A stretch of 64,000 bases of DNA, taken from positions 62,001 to 126,000 of the forward strand of contig PGCN01000024.1 in the NCBI GenBank assembly GCA_002786385.1, written 5' to 3'. The notes beneath the pieces were generated by a model. It was not told the origin of the DNA and made no database searches. It saw only the letters and a program-made list of their open reading frames with translations. The translations under genes and the position numbers were made by a program. Origin of the DNA: Flavobacterium sp. FEMGT703F (GTDB lineage Bacteria; Bacteroidota; Bacteroidia; Flavobacteriales; Flavobacteriaceae). Positions 36,383 through 45,793 of the stretch are shown in pieces; within the stretch, counting starts at the first letter, position 1, and each line of letters starts with the position of its first letter.

Positions 36383-38926
36383 ATGGACGATAATTTTTCA
36401 CCAAGAGTTAAAGATGTAATTACCTATAGCAAAGAAGAAGCTTTGCGCTTAGGGCATGACTTTATCGGAACGGAACATCTGATGCTTGGTATCTTGAGAG
36501 ACGGAAACGGTAAGGCGATTGCTATCTTAAATAATTTGTCGGTCGATTTAGATCATTTGCGCAAAAAGGTCGAAATCTTAAGCCCCGCCAATCCAAATAC
36601 CGACATCAGCAACGAAAAGAAAAACCTCCACTTGACGCGTCAAGCGGAGCGCGCATTAAAAACCACATTCTTAGAAGCCAAAGTATTTCAGAGTTCCTCT
36701 ATCAGTACTGCCCACTTACTGCTTTGCATTTTAAGAAACGAAAACGATCCCACAACCAAACTACTGCATCGTCTGAAAATAGACTATAATGTAGTCAAAG
36801 AACAGTACCTAAACATGACACCAAACGAAGAAGATTTCACAGATAACCTGCCGAGAAACGAATCGTATAACGACGATTCCGGTCAGGATGACAGCCTAAA
36901 AGAAGGCAGTTTCAACAATCCGGCCAACAAAACCAACAAAAAATCTAAAACTCCGGTGTTAGACAATTTTGGACGCGACTTAACCGAATTGGCAGAAGAA
37001 GGCAAACTCGACCCGGTTGTAGGTCGCGAAAAAGAAATTGAGCGCGTGTCTCAAATTTTAAGCCGCAGAAAGAAAAACAATCCGCTACTTATTGGAGAAC
37101 CGGGTGTTGGTAAATCAGCCATTGCCGAAGGTTTGGCCTTGCGCATCATTCAGAAGAAAGTATCGCGTATTCTCTTCAACAAAAGAGTGGTGACTTTGGA
37201 TTTAGCCTCATTAGTAGCCGGAACCAAATACCGCGGTCAGTTTGAAGAAAGAATGAAAGCCGTGATGAATGAATTGGAGAAAAACGATGACATCATTTTG
37301 TTCATAGATGAAATCCACACCATAGTGGGCGCCGGTGGCGCTACCGGTTCGCTAGATGCTTCTAATATGTTTAAACCGGCCTTAGCCCGTGGTGAAATCC
37401 AATGTATTGGTGCTACGACTTTGGATGAATACCGTCAGTACATCGAAAAAGACGGTGCGCTCGAAAGACGTTTCCAAAAGGTAATTGTAGAACCTACTTC
37501 GGTGGAAGAAACGATTACTATCTTGAACAACATCAAAAACAAATACGAAGACCATCACAACGTAATTTATACCCCTGAAGCGATTGAAGCTTGTGTGAAG
37601 TTAACCAACCGCTACATGTCGGAGCGTTTCTTGCCGGACAAAGCGATTGATGCTTTAGACGAAGCGGGCTCAAGAGTACACATCACCAATATCGACGTGC
37701 CGAAGCAAATTTTGGATTTGGAGCGTCAGTTGGAAGAAGTACGCGAATTGAAAAACTCTGTCGTTAAGAAACAGAAATACGAAGAAGCGGCCAAATTACG
37801 CGACGATGAAAAACGCTTGGAAAAAGACTTAGCCATTGCTCAAGAACAATGGGAAGAAGAATCGAAAAGCAACCGAATTCGCGTAACGGAAGACAACGTT
37901 GCCGATGTAGTTTCAATGATGACCGGTATACCGGTGAATCGTATTGCCCAAACGGAAAGCAATAAATTGGCACACTTGCCGGAGTTAATCAAAGGCAAAG
38001 TAATTGGTCAGGACGAAGCGGTAACCAAAATTGCTCGCTCCATCCAACGCAATCGCGCCGGATTGAAAGATCCGAATCGCCCGATTGGTTCGTTTATTTT
38101 CCTGGGATCAACCGGTGTTGGTAAAACACAATTGGCGAAAGTACTAGCTAAAGAATTATTCGATTCAGAAGATGCGTTAATTCGCATTGACATGAGTGAA
38201 TACATGGAAAAATTTGCCATTTCTCGTTTAATCGGAGCGCCTCCGGGCTATGTAGGTTACGAAGAAGGCGGACAATTGACCGAAAAAGTGCGCAGAAAAC
38301 CATACTGTGTGGTATTGTTAGACGAAATTGAAAAAGCGCATCCTGACGTTTTCAACATGATGTTACAAGTGTTAGACGATGGTTACTTGACGGATAGTTT
38401 GGGTCGTAAAATCGACTTCAAAAACACCATCATCATCATGACCTCTAACGTTGGAGCGCGTCAGTTGAAAGATTTCGGGCAAGGCGTTGGTTTCGGCACT
38501 TCTGCTAAAGTAGCACAAGCCGACGAACATTCGAAAAGTGTGATTGAAAACGCTTTAAAGAAAACCTTTGCGCCTGAATTCTTGAACCGAATCGACGACG
38601 TAATTGTGTTCAATCCGTTAGAGAAACACGACATCGATTTGATTATCGAAATCGAATTGAAAAAATTATATGCTCGCATCGAAGAGCTAGGCTACAAGTT
38701 GAATTTATCTGACAAAGCCAAAGCCTTTATTGCCGAGAAAGGTTTCGACAAACAATTTGGTGCGCGTCCGTTAAAAAGAGCCATACAGAAATACGTAGAA
38801 GATGCCTTAGCCGAAGAAATCATCACTTCGAAAATTGCCTCCGGAGACGAAATCTTTATGGATTTAGATGAAATTGCACAAGAGTTAACCGTGACGATTA
38901 ACAAAGCGGAAAAACCGACTAAATAA
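36383..38926 (+). CDS. clpC: ATP-dependent unfoldase ClpC
   Basis: 847 residues. Two N-terminal Clp repeats (1-150) start VKDVITYSKEEALRLGHDFIGTEHL. AAA1 has P-loop GEPGVGKSA (~239) and [13 protein letters not shown]. The coiled-coil middle domain (~430-500) is short, as in ClpC. AAA2 has GSTGVGKTQ (~574) and [13 protein letters not shown]. The loop GVGFGTS (~700) carries the VGF tripeptide that docks on ClpP, so this is a protease partner, unlike ClpB. Degrades misfolded and tagged proteins. ClpP is not in the window. Confidence 0.96.
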   Translation: MDDNFSPRVKDVITYSKEEALRLGHDFIGTEHLMLGILRDGNGKAIAILNNLSVDLDHLRKKVEILSPANPNTDISNEKKNLHLTRQAERALKTTFLEAKVFQSSSISTAHLLLCILRNENDPTTKLLHRLKIDYNVVKEQYLNMTPNEEDFTDNLPRNESYNDDSGQDDSLKEGSFNNPANKTNKKSKTPVLDNFGRDLTELAEEGKLDPVVGREKEIERVSQILSRRKKNNPLLIGEPGVGKSAIAEGLALRIIQKKVSRILFNKRVVTLDLASLVAGTKYRGQFEERMKAVMNELEKNDDIILFIDEIHTIVGAGGATGSLDASNMFKPALARGEIQCIGATTLDEYRQYIEKDGALERRFQKVIVEPTSVEETITILNNIKNKYEDHHNVIYTPEAIEACVKLTNRYMSERFLPDKAIDALDEAGSRVHITNIDVPKQILDLERQLEEVRELKNSVVKKQKYEEAAKLRDDEKRLEKDLAIAQEQWEEESKSNRIRVTEDNVADVVSMMTGIPVNRIAQTESNKLAHLPELIKGKVIGQDEAVTKIARSIQRNRAGLKDPNRPIGSFIFLGSTGVGKTQLAKVLAKELFDSEDALIRIDMSEYMEKFAISRLIGAPPGYVGYEEGGQLTEKVRRKPYCVVLLDEIEKAHPDVFNMMLQVLDDGYLTDSLGRKIDFKNTIIIMTSNVGARQLKDFGQGVGFGTSAKVAQADEHSKSVIENALKKTFAPEFLNRIDDVIVFNPLEKHDIDLIIEIELKKLYARIEELGYKLNLSDKAKAFIAEKGFDKQFGARPLKRAIQKYVEDALAEEIITSKIASGDEIFMDLDEIAQELTVTINKAEKPTK

Positions 38927-38939
38927 GACTGTTTAATCT

Positions 38940-39006
38940 TTTACAAGCCACAAATCACAAGAATTCCCGCCTTTTATCCGTGTGAATTTCTGTAATTTGT
39001 GGCTTA
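38940..39006. repeat. Inverted AGCCACAAAT repeat
   Basis: Arms 38945-38966 and 38984-39005 match as reverse complements at about 19 of 22 positions around TATCCGTG. It lies in the 92-base gap between clpC and the RimK-like gene. Vocabulary (ATCCGTG, TGTGGC) is shared with the element at 27392-27490. Confidence 0.65.
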
Positions 39007-39018
39007 AATTTTTATAAA

Positions 39019-40386
39019 ATGCCACAAAATAAAATCATTTTAGGTTCAGAAGAATGGTGTTCGTTTCCGGAACTTGGTATTCCGGCCATCAAAGCTCGTG
39101 TGGATTCGGGTGCCAAAACTTCGGCTTTACACGCCATCAATATCGCGCCTTTTGTAAAAGAAGGCGAAAATTGGGTGAAGTTCGACATCAATCCGATTCA
39201 AAACAACCTAAAAACCGTTATCCATTGCGAAGCCAAACTTATTGACAAACGCATCGTAAAAAGTTCGAGCGGTTTTCGCGAACAACGCTATGTGATTCAA
39301 ACACAGCTTAAAATTGGCGATGATGTTTGGACCATAGAAATGACGTTAACCAACCGAGATTCTATGGGTTTCCGTATGTTATTGGGTCGCGAAGCTATGA
39401 GTGGCAGGATTTTAGTCGATCCGGAACAAAAATATTTACTGGGACAAACTACCACCGAAAGTCTGAAAGATTTATACCAAAATGCCATCGCCAACAAATC
39501 CGGTTTGCGCATTGGTGTTTTAGCCAGTAATCCGGAATTGTACAGTAACAAACGTATTATGGAAGCAGGTGAAATGCGAGGACACGAAATGCATTTCCTA
39601 AACATTAAAGAATGTTATATGAAACTCGATGCCATAAAGCCTGAAATTCATTACCGCGGTGGAAAAATCTTGGATAATTTCGACGCTATTATTCCTAGAA
39701 TTCGACCAAGTATTACCTTTTACGGTTGCGCCTTGACACGACAGTTTGAAGCGATGAAAGTTTTCTGTTTGAACTCCGCTGCCGCTATTACCCAATCGCG
39801 TGACAAATTGTTTTCCTTGCAATTATTATTGCACCACGGCGTGGACATTCCGACTACCGGTTTTGCCAATTCGCCCTTAGACACCGATGATTTGATTAAG
39901 ATGGTGGGCGGTTCGCCTTTGATTGTAAAGTTGTTAGAAGGAACCCAAGGAAAAGGTGTGGTTTTGGCCGAAACCAAAAAAGCGGCCGAATCGGTAATCA
40001 ATGCTTTTAAGAGTTTGAATGCTAACATTTTAGTACAGGAATTCATCAAAGAAGCCAATGGGAAAGATTTGCGTTTGTTTGTAGTAGACGGGAAAGTTGT
40101 GGCTGCCATACAACGTGAAGCGGCTGCGGGTGAATTCAGAGCCAACATTCACATGGGCGGCACGGCATCTGTAATCAAGCCTACTCCTGAGGAAAAGAAA
40201 ATCGCCATCAAAGCTGCTAAGGCTATGGATTTAAAAGTGGCCGGTGTAGATATCATTCGTTCTTCGAAAGGGCCATTATTGTTAGAAGTGAATTCTTCTC
40301 CCGGATTGGAAGGTATTGAAGGCGCAACCAACAAAGACATCGCCGGAGAAATGATTAAGGCGATTGAGAAGAATTTTAAGCGATAG
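39019..40386 (+). CDS. RimK-type ATP-grasp ligase fused to a retropepsin-like (RimB) domain
   Basis: 455 residues. Residues 1-~145 are the DUF785/RimB retropepsin-like domain: [21 protein letters not shown] followed by [10 protein letters not shown] with D29-S30-G31, and LLGREAM. Residues ~160-455 are Rim[22 protein letters not shown]-grasp segments [30 protein letters not shown] and [16 protein letters not shown]. In other bacteria RimK adds glutamates to ribosomal protein S6 (or makes polyglutamate) and RimB, a separate protease, trims them. Here both are in one chain, suggesting a self-contained add-and-remove enzyme (inference). Confidence 0.9.
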   Translation: MPQNKIILGSEEWCSFPELGIPAIKARVDSGAKTSALHAINIAPFVKEGENWVKFDINPIQNNLKTVIHCEAKLIDKRIVKSSSGFREQRYVIQTQLKIGDDVWTIEMTLTNRDSMGFRMLLGREAMSGRILVDPEQKYLLGQTTTESLKDLYQNAIANKSGLRIGVLASNPELYSNKRIMEAGEMRGHEMHFLNIKECYMKLDAIKPEIHYRGGKILDNFDAIIPRIRPSITFYGCALTRQFEAMKVFCLNSAAAITQSRDKLFSLQLLLHHGVDIPTTGFANSPLDTDDLIKMVGGSPLIVKLLEGTQGKGVVLAETKKAAESVINAFKSLNANILVQEFIKEANGKDLRLFVVDGKVVAAIQREAAAGEFRANIHMGGTASVIKPTPEEKKIAIKAAKAMDLKVAGVDIIRSSKGPLLLEVNSSPGLEGIEGATNKDIAGEMIKAIEKNFKR

Positions 40387-40435
40387 TTAACAGATACGAT
40401 GACAGATTTTAAGATGACGGATAACAGACAATTTT

Positions 40436-41017
40436 ATGAATAAAAACCGACTTGAAGCTTTCAGCGATGGTGTATTGGCCATTATCATCACTATCATGGT
40501 ATTGGAATTTAAAGTGCCGAATGACACTACTTTTGCATCAGTTATTCCGTTGTTTCACAAGTTTCTGAGTTACATCTTGAGTTTCATTTATGTTGGTATT
40601 TATTGGAACAACCACCATCATATGATGCATACCGTGAAACGCGTTAACGGTACTATTCTTTGGGCGAATTTACATTTATTGTTTTGGTTATCGTTGATTC
40701 CGTTTACCACGGCTTGGATCGGTGAACATCACTTTGCTCCTTTTCCGATGATGTTGTATGGAGTGATTTTATTGATGAATGCTATCGCCTATTCTATTTT
40801 ACAAAGTGTAATTTTAAAACATCATGGCAAAGATTCGTTACTTTCAAAAGCCCTCGGAAAAGATTACAAAGGAAAAGCTTCGATAGTATTATATATCATA
40901 GCCGTATTAGCCTCAAAATATTACACAGAAATCTCCGGAGCGATTTACATTTTAGTAGCGCTGATTTGGCTGGTTCCGGATAAACGCATTGAAAAAATCT
41001 TTAGTGAAAACGAATAA
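40436..41017 (+). CDS. TMEM175-family (DUF1211) potassium channel-like protein
   Basis: 193 residues, about five to six membrane helices. The N-terminal RLEAFSDGVLAI contains the FSDGV signature of helix 1, which forms the pore constriction in TMEM175 channels. Bacterial members carry K+ with weak selectivity as tetramers (family knowledge). It precedes a DUF1304 gene by 8 bases, so the two are probably co-transcribed. Confidence 0.88.
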   Translation: MNKNRLEAFSDGVLAIIITIMVLEFKVPNDTTFASVIPLFHKFLSYILSFIYVGIYWNNHHHMMHTVKRVNGTILWANLHLLFWLSLIPFTTAWIGEHHFAPFPMMLYGVILLMNAIAYSILQSVILKHHGKDSLLSKALGKDYKGKASIVLYIIAVLASKYYTEISGAIYILVALIWLVPDKRIEKIFSENE

Positions 41018-41025
41018 CAAGATAC

Positions 41026-41385
41026 ATGAACACAATCTCTCAACTCATCATCGGATTTATAGCTTTCGTACACCTCTATATCTTATGGTTGGAGATGTTT
41101 GCTTGGACAACTCGCGCCAAAAAAGTATTCAAAACCATACCCGAAGACCAGTTTGAAAAGACCAAAGTATTGGCTGCCAATCAGGGTTTGTACAACGGCT
41201 TTCTCGCTGCGGGATTGATTTGGTCGTTACTGATTGGTGAGGCAACTTGGAGTAAAAACGTAGCCATCTTCTTCTTAGGCTGTGTACTTGTGGCCGGCAT
41301 TTACGGCGCGTTAACGGCTTCCAAAAGAATATTTTTTGTACAAGCCGTTCCTGCTATTTTGGGATTGTTGAGTTTACTCTTCTAA
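41026..41385 (+). CDS. DUF1304 membrane protein
   Basis: 119 residues, four helices. HLYILWLEMFAW and NQGLYNGFLAAGLIW are the recognisable DUF1304 stretches. Function unknown. The last 12 bases overlap the convergent hutH 3' end, so no terminator separates them and antisense pairing of the mRNA tails is possible. Confidence 0.85.
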   Translation: MNTISQLIIGFIAFVHLYILWLEMFAWTTRAKKVFKTIPEDQFEKTKVLAANQGLYNGFLAAGLIWSLLIGEATWSKNVAIFFLGCVLVAGIYGALTASKRIFFVQAVPAILGLLSLLF

Positions 41386-42876
41386 ATCAATCGCAAAACT
41401 CTCCAAAAACGCTACGGAATTTTCAATGTCGTAGTGTAAAATTCGATCTTCCGTTACCAACGGTACTTCTTCTCTATAGGATTTGACAAAGCTTTCTAAA
41501 AATTCACTCGACTGCAATGGTCTACGGTATTCCAAGGCCTGAGAAGCATTCATCAATTCGATGGCCAAAATACGCTCCAAGTTTTCCATAATCTTCAAAC
41601 ACTTTGTAGCCGCATTGGCGCCCATACTCACGTGATCTTCTTGTCCGTTAGACGAAACGATACTATCTACACTGGCAGGAGTTGCCAATTGTTTGTTCTG
41701 GCTGGCAATGCTGGCCGCAGTGTATTGCGGAATCATAAAACCGGAATTCAAGCCCGGATTATCTACCAAAAACGCCGGTAAACCACGTAAACCTGAAATC
41801 AATTGGTAGGTTCTTCTTTCGGAGATACTACCCAATTCAGACAAACCAATACTTAAAAAATCTAATGCCATGGCTAAAGGTTGGCCATGGAAATTCCCGC
41901 CTGAAATAATTAAATCTTCGTTTTTAAAGATATTCGGATTATCAGTAACCGAATTAATTTCGGTTTTAAATACTTTTTTCACGTATTCGATAGTATCTTT
42001 CGAAGCACCATGTACTTGCGGAATACAACGGAACGAATACGGATCTTGTACGTGTTCTTTGTGGCGTGATATTAACTGACTGCCTTCTAACAATTCGGTC
42101 ATTCGGTTCGCTGTTACAATTTGCCCTTTGTGCGGGCGAACATAATGAATCAGCTCATTAAACGGTTCTATTCTTCCGTCAAATCCTTCTAAAGAAACGG
42201 CAGCAATAACATCGGCTAAATAGGAGTATTTCATTGCTTTAAGCAAAATGAAACAGCCATAAGCACTCATAAACTGGGTTCCGTTTAGCAATGCCAAACC
42301 TTCTTTCGATTGCAATACAATCGGTTGCCAACCCATTTTCTCCAACACTTTTTTGGCCGGTTGACGGAATCCGTCGCAATACACTTCGCCTTCGCCTAAC
42401 AGTGGTAATGACAAATGGGCTAAGGGCGCTAAATCGCCACTTGCTCCCAAAGAACCTTGCGTATAAATTACCGGTAAAATATCATGGTTATAAAAATCCA
42501 CCAAACGCTCAACGGTTTGCAATTGCACGCCAGAATGACCATAACTCAACGATTGAATCTTGAGCAATAACATCAGTTTGACAATTTCCTGCGGCACTTC
42601 TTCACCGGTTCCGCAAGCATGGGATTTTACTAAATTTTCTTGAAGTTGCGACAAATGCTCATTAGAAATCTTCACATTACACAACGAACCAAAACCGGTA
42701 TTGATACCGTAAATCGGAGTTTCATTTGAAGCCATTTTCCGGTCTAAATAATCACGACATTGTTGGATGTTGATTTTGGCTTCTTCTGAAAGGGCTAAGG
42801 TTTTGTGCTCAGAAATGATCTCTTGTAAAGTCTCTAATGTCAACACATCGGTGCTGATGTAATGCGAATGCTCCAT
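41374..42876 (-). CDS. hutH: Histidine ammonia-lyase
   Basis: 500 residues. Converts L-histidine to urocanate and ammonia. The MIO prosthetic group forms from A145-S146-G147 in GSLGASGDLAPLAH. Y56 (YGINTGFG) and H86 (VKSHACGTG) are the substrate-side residues; His at that position favours histidine over phenylalanine. NPN and QEDHVSMG motifs are intact. No other hut genes are adjacent, so the rest of the pathway must be elsewhere. Confidence 0.94.
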   Translation of the reverse strand: MEHSHYISTDVLTLETLQEIISEHKTLALSEEAKINIQQCRDYLDRKMASNETPIYGINTGFGSLCNVKISNEHLSQLQENLVKSHACGTGEEVPQEIVKLMLLLKIQSLSYGHSGVQLQTVERLVDFYNHDILPVIYTQGSLGASGDLAPLAHLSLPLLGEGEVYCDGFRQPAKKVLEKMGWQPIVLQSKEGLALLNGTQFMSAYGCFILLKAMKYSYLADVIAAVSLEGFDGRIEPFNELIHYVRPHKGQIVTANRMTELLEGSQLISRHKEHVQDPYSFRCIPQVHGASKDTIEYVKKVFKTEINSVTDNPNIFKNEDLIISGGNFHGQPLAMALDFLSIGLSELGSISERRTYQLISGLRGLPAFLVDNPGLNSGFMIPQYTAASIASQNKQLATPASVDSIVSSNGQEDHVSMGANAATKCLKIMENLERILAIELMNASQALEYRRPLQSSEFLESFVKSYREEVPLVTEDRILHYDIENSVAFLESFAIDLEE

Positions 42877-43069
42877 TTTGGTTAGGATTTAAGGCTCAAA
42901 ATTCAGCAAACGAGGCGTAAAAAGCAACTATTTAACCGAGTATTTTTTGCTAAATTATCAAAATCATTGTTAAATAATTTAAAATACAAATATTACACAG
43001 GAAAATAGCCTTTATTATTAAAATATTCTCAAAAATTTAAGAAAAGCTTTTTTAAATTATAAAAATTTA

Positions 43070-43077
43070 TACTTTTG
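43070..43077 (+). promoter_or_regulatory. -7 box of the threonine operon
   Basis: TACTTTTG fits TAnnTTTG. Transcription would start at about 43082-43085, exactly at the leader-peptide ATG codons, so the leader may be translated from a nearly leaderless transcript. The ~190 bases back to hutH are AT-rich, with nothing else seen. Confidence 0.65.
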
Positions 43078-43081
43078 ACAC

Positions 43082-43186
43082 ATGATGTTATCAACCAACA
43101 CACACTCATTCTCTCCTACAACCACCACTATGGTTGCGGTTTTGGTTACGACTACATCAACTACCACTACCCCGTTTGGGGTATAA
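43082..43186 (+). CDS. Threonine-rich leader peptide of the thr operon
   Basis: 34 codons starting ATG ATG and ending GTA TAA. 13 of 34 residues are threonine, in two clusters: TTTT (13-16) and TTTSTTTT (23-30). The stop codon overlaps the 3' side of a terminator hairpin. Transcription attenuation leaders of thr operons in enterobacteria have the same composition and position. There is no sequence homology to ThrL, so this is called from composition, location and structure. Confidence 0.82.
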   Translation: MMLSTNTHSFSPTTTTMVAVLVTTTSTTTTPFGV

Positions 43187-43229
43187 TTTTCACATATAAT
43201 CCGAAATTTAAGGACTCTCGATTGAGGGT
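43119..43229 (+). promoter_or_regulatory. Transcription attenuator of the thrABC operon
   Basis: Hairpins in order: CAACCA (43119-43124) / TGGTTG (43131-43136); then the terminator TACCCC-GTTT-GGGGTA (43168-43183), followed by TAATTTTC; then ACTCTC-GATT-GAGGGT (43214-43229), followed by TAATTT. The 5' arm of the terminator is made of the last Thr codons (28-31), so a ribosome stalled there for lack of charged tRNA-Thr would cover it and let transcription continue into thrA. Confidence 0.72.
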
Positions 43230-43261
43230 TAATTTATCATCTACAATTCACATTAAAAATC

Positions 43262-45709
43262 ATGATTGTATTAAAATTTGGCGGTACTTCTGTAGCCAAT
43301 GCCCAAAACATCAATAAAACCCTAGACATTGTTGCTCAAAAAAGCAAAGAAAACAAACTGGCCGTTGTGGTTTCTGCCTTTAGTGGTGTAACTGATTTGC
43401 TGATTTTAGCCGGAAAAACCGCTTCAACCAAAGACAAAGCTTACAAAGACATTGTCAGTCAATTAGAGCAAAAACACAAAGAAGCTATAGACGAACTGGT
43501 TCCACTAAGTGAACAAAGCGACATTATCGATGCGATTAACCACCACATTAATCACCTAAAAACCTTGTTGGACGGCTGTTATCTTTTGGGAGAATTATCA
43601 AGCAGAACCGCTGATATAGTAGCTGGTTTTGGCGAATTATTATCGTCTCAAATTATTGCTGTCGCGCTAAAGCAAAAGGTCAGCAACTCGACTTTTAAAG
43701 ACAGTCGGGAATTGATTAAAACTAATGCCAATTTCGGTAAAGCGGCAGTCGATTTTTCTATCACAAATACTTTAATCGCTGATTATTTCAAAAATAACAA
43801 CGCCCAAGTTACATTGCTTCCGGGTTTTATCGCATCGTCATCTGACGGCAATACCACTACTTTGGGACGCGGAGGTTCCGACTATACTGCGGCTATTATT
43901 GCAGCAGCCGTGAAAGCGGAAATTTTGGAGATTTGGACCGATGTTAACGGTATGTTTACGGCCAACCCAAAAAGCGTCAAACAAGCCCAACCTATTGAAA
44001 CCATCTCCTATCAGGAAGCGATGGAATTGTCGCACTTCGGCGCTAAAGTATTGTATCCGCCAACGATTCAACCGGTTTTAAAAGACAGTATTCCCATTTT
44101 TATTAAAAACACTTTTGAACCGGAAGCTTACGGCACCTTAATCTCCAATTCCCCTGAAAGCTCAAGCAATCCTATTAAAGGGATTACCCATATCGACAAT
44201 ATTGCCTTACTAACCTTGGAAGGTTCCGGAATGATTGGCGTAGCCGGGTCCTCTAAGCGTTTGTTTGAGGTGTTATCCAACGAAAACATTAATGTGATTT
44301 TCATTACACAAGCGTCTTCTGAACACTCTATTTGTATCGGGATTTTAAGTTCTGATGCGGACAAAGCTAAAATCGCCATCGACCAAGCGTTTGAAATGGA
44401 AATCGCTCAAGGTAAAGTTGATCCTTGTATCGTTGAAAAAGGATTGTGTATCGTGGCTTTGGTGGGCGAAAATATGAAAAACCACCAAGGTATCAGCGGT
44501 AAAATGTTCAGCACTTTGGGCAAAAACAATGTCAATATCCGAGCCATTGCCCAAGGCGCTTCCGAGCGAAACATCTCAGTAGTCATCAATGAAAAAGATG
44601 TCAAGAAAGCACTGAATACCTTACACGAACGATTCTTTGAAGACAATACCAAACAGTTGAATTTATTTGTAATGGGCGTTGGAAACGTAGGTGAAAAATT
44701 CATCGATCAAATCAGTCAACAAAAGAAATTCTTGAAAGAAAACCTGAAAATCAATGTGCGTGTTATCGCTTTATCAAACTCCCGCCAAATGGTATTTGAT
44801 GAAGAAGGATTGAACTTAAAAGAATGGAAAGAGACGTTAAACCAAGGCGAAACGGCGAATCCAAAGGACTTTATTACACGTGTAAAAAAGTTAAATTTAC
44901 GCAACAGTATCTTTGTTGATATTACAGCCAATCATGAAATAGCGGGTATTTATGACCAGTTCCTGAGTCAGAATATTGCGGTCGTGACATGTAATAAGAT
45001 TGCCTGTTCTTCAGAATACAATCATTATAAAAACCTCAAAAATCTGTCCCGAAAATACAATGCCCCGTTCTTGTTTGAAACGAATGTAGGAGCCGGATTG
45101 CCTATCATCGATACCTTGAAACACTTGATTGCTTCCGGCGATAAAGTCAACCGAATCAACGCTGTATTGTCCGGCAGTTTGAACTTTATTTTTAATAATT
45201 TCAGTGATAGTTATAACTTTCACGACGTCGTAAAAGAAGCAGGAGTTCAGGGATTTACGGAACCCGACCCGAAAATTGATTTAAGTGGTGTAGACGTAGC
45301 CAGAAAGATATTAATCCTCATTCGCGAAAGTGGTTACCAAATGGAAATGGAGCAAATTGAAAACAACTGCTTCCTACCGGATGAATGTATGCAAACCAAC
45401 AACAATAAAGATTTCTTCGCCTCACTTATCAAACACGAAAATCATTTCAATCAGTTACTCAAAGAAGCCCAAGCAAAAGATTCTCGTATTAAATTTGTAG
45501 CCAGTTTCGACAACGGTAAAGCTGCTGTAGGTTTGCAATTCATCCCGAAAGAAAGTCCGTTCTACAATTTAGAAGGCAAAGACAATATTGTAGAGTTTTA
45601 TACTGATCGCTATGTAGACCAACCTTTAATCATCAAAGGAGCTGGTGCCGGTGCTGCGGTAACTGCTTCAGGGATTTTTGCGGATGTGGTTAGGATTGGA
45701 AATGTTTAA
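43262..45709 (+). CDS. thrA: Bifunctional aspartokinase / homoserine dehydrogenase
   Basis: 815 residues. Aspartokinase domain 1-~285 (VLKFGGTSVANAQ, TTLGRGGSDYTAA, EIWTDVNGM). Two ACT regulatory domains ~310-455 (LLTLEGSGMIGVAGSSKRLF and IVALVGENMKNHQGISGKMF) provide threonine feedback. Homoserine dehydrogenase ~463-815 (LFVMGVGNVGEKFIDQI for NADP, GAGLPIIDTLKHLIASGD, GVQGFTEPDPKIDLSGVDVARK, GAGAGAAVTASGIFADVVRI). Catalyses steps one and three from aspartate to threonine. First gene of thrABC, behind the attenuator. Confidence 0.97.
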   Translation: MIVLKFGGTSVANAQNINKTLDIVAQKSKENKLAVVVSAFSGVTDLLILAGKTASTKDKAYKDIVSQLEQKHKEAIDELVPLSEQSDIIDAINHHINHLKTLLDGCYLLGELSSRTADIVAGFGELLSSQIIAVALKQKVSNSTFKDSRELIKTNANFGKAAVDFSITNTLIADYFKNNNAQVTLLPGFIASSSDGNTTTLGRGGSDYTAAIIAAAVKAEILEIWTDVNGMFTANPKSVKQAQPIETISYQEAMELSHFGAKVLYPPTIQPVLKDSIPIFIKNTFEPEAYGTLISNSPESSSNPIKGITHIDNIALLTLEGSGMIGVAGSSKRLFEVLSNENINVIFITQASSEHSICIGILSSDADKAKIAIDQAFEMEIAQGKVDPCIVEKGLCIVALVGENMKNHQGISGKMFSTLGKNNVNIRAIAQGASERNISVVINEKDVKKALNTLHERFFEDNTKQLNLFVMGVGNVGEKFIDQISQQKKFLKENLKINVRVIALSNSRQMVFDEEGLNLKEWKETLNQGETANPKDFITRVKKLNLRNSIFVDITANHEIAGIYDQFLSQNIAVVTCNKIACSSEYNHYKNLKNLSRKYNAPFLFETNVGAGLPIIDTLKHLIASGDKVNRINAVLSGSLNFIFNNFSDSYNFHDVVKEAGVQGFTEPDPKIDLSGVDVARKILILIRESGYQMEMEQIENNCFLPDECMQTNNNKDFFASLIKHENHFNQLLKEAQAKDSRIKFVASFDNGKAAVGLQFIPKESPFYNLEGKDNIVEFYTDRYVDQPLIIKGAGAGAAVTASGIFADVVRIGNV

Positions 45710-45713
45710 CTAA

Positions 45714-45784
45714 GTTACTGAGTAACTGAGTGCCTGAGCAACTAAGAAAAACTCAGTAACTTAGCTACTCAGACACTCAGCAAC
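45714..45784. repeat. Quasi-palindromic CTGAG repeats between thrA and thrB
   Basis: The left arm (45714-45746) has units such as GTTACTGA, GTAACTGAG and TGCCTGAG. The right arm (45752-45784) is their approximate reverse complement. The transcript could fold into one long imperfect stem, which may affect polarity or mRNA stability between thrA and thrB. Confidence 0.65.
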
Positions 45785-45793
45785 TCAAAAAAA

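Noticed and set aside
43075..43317. An 80-codon plus-strand frame over the thr leader region
   Set aside because: It runs through the attenuator in another frame, overlaps the start of thrA and starts at TTG inside the -7 box. The Thr-rich frame at 43082 is the meaningful one.
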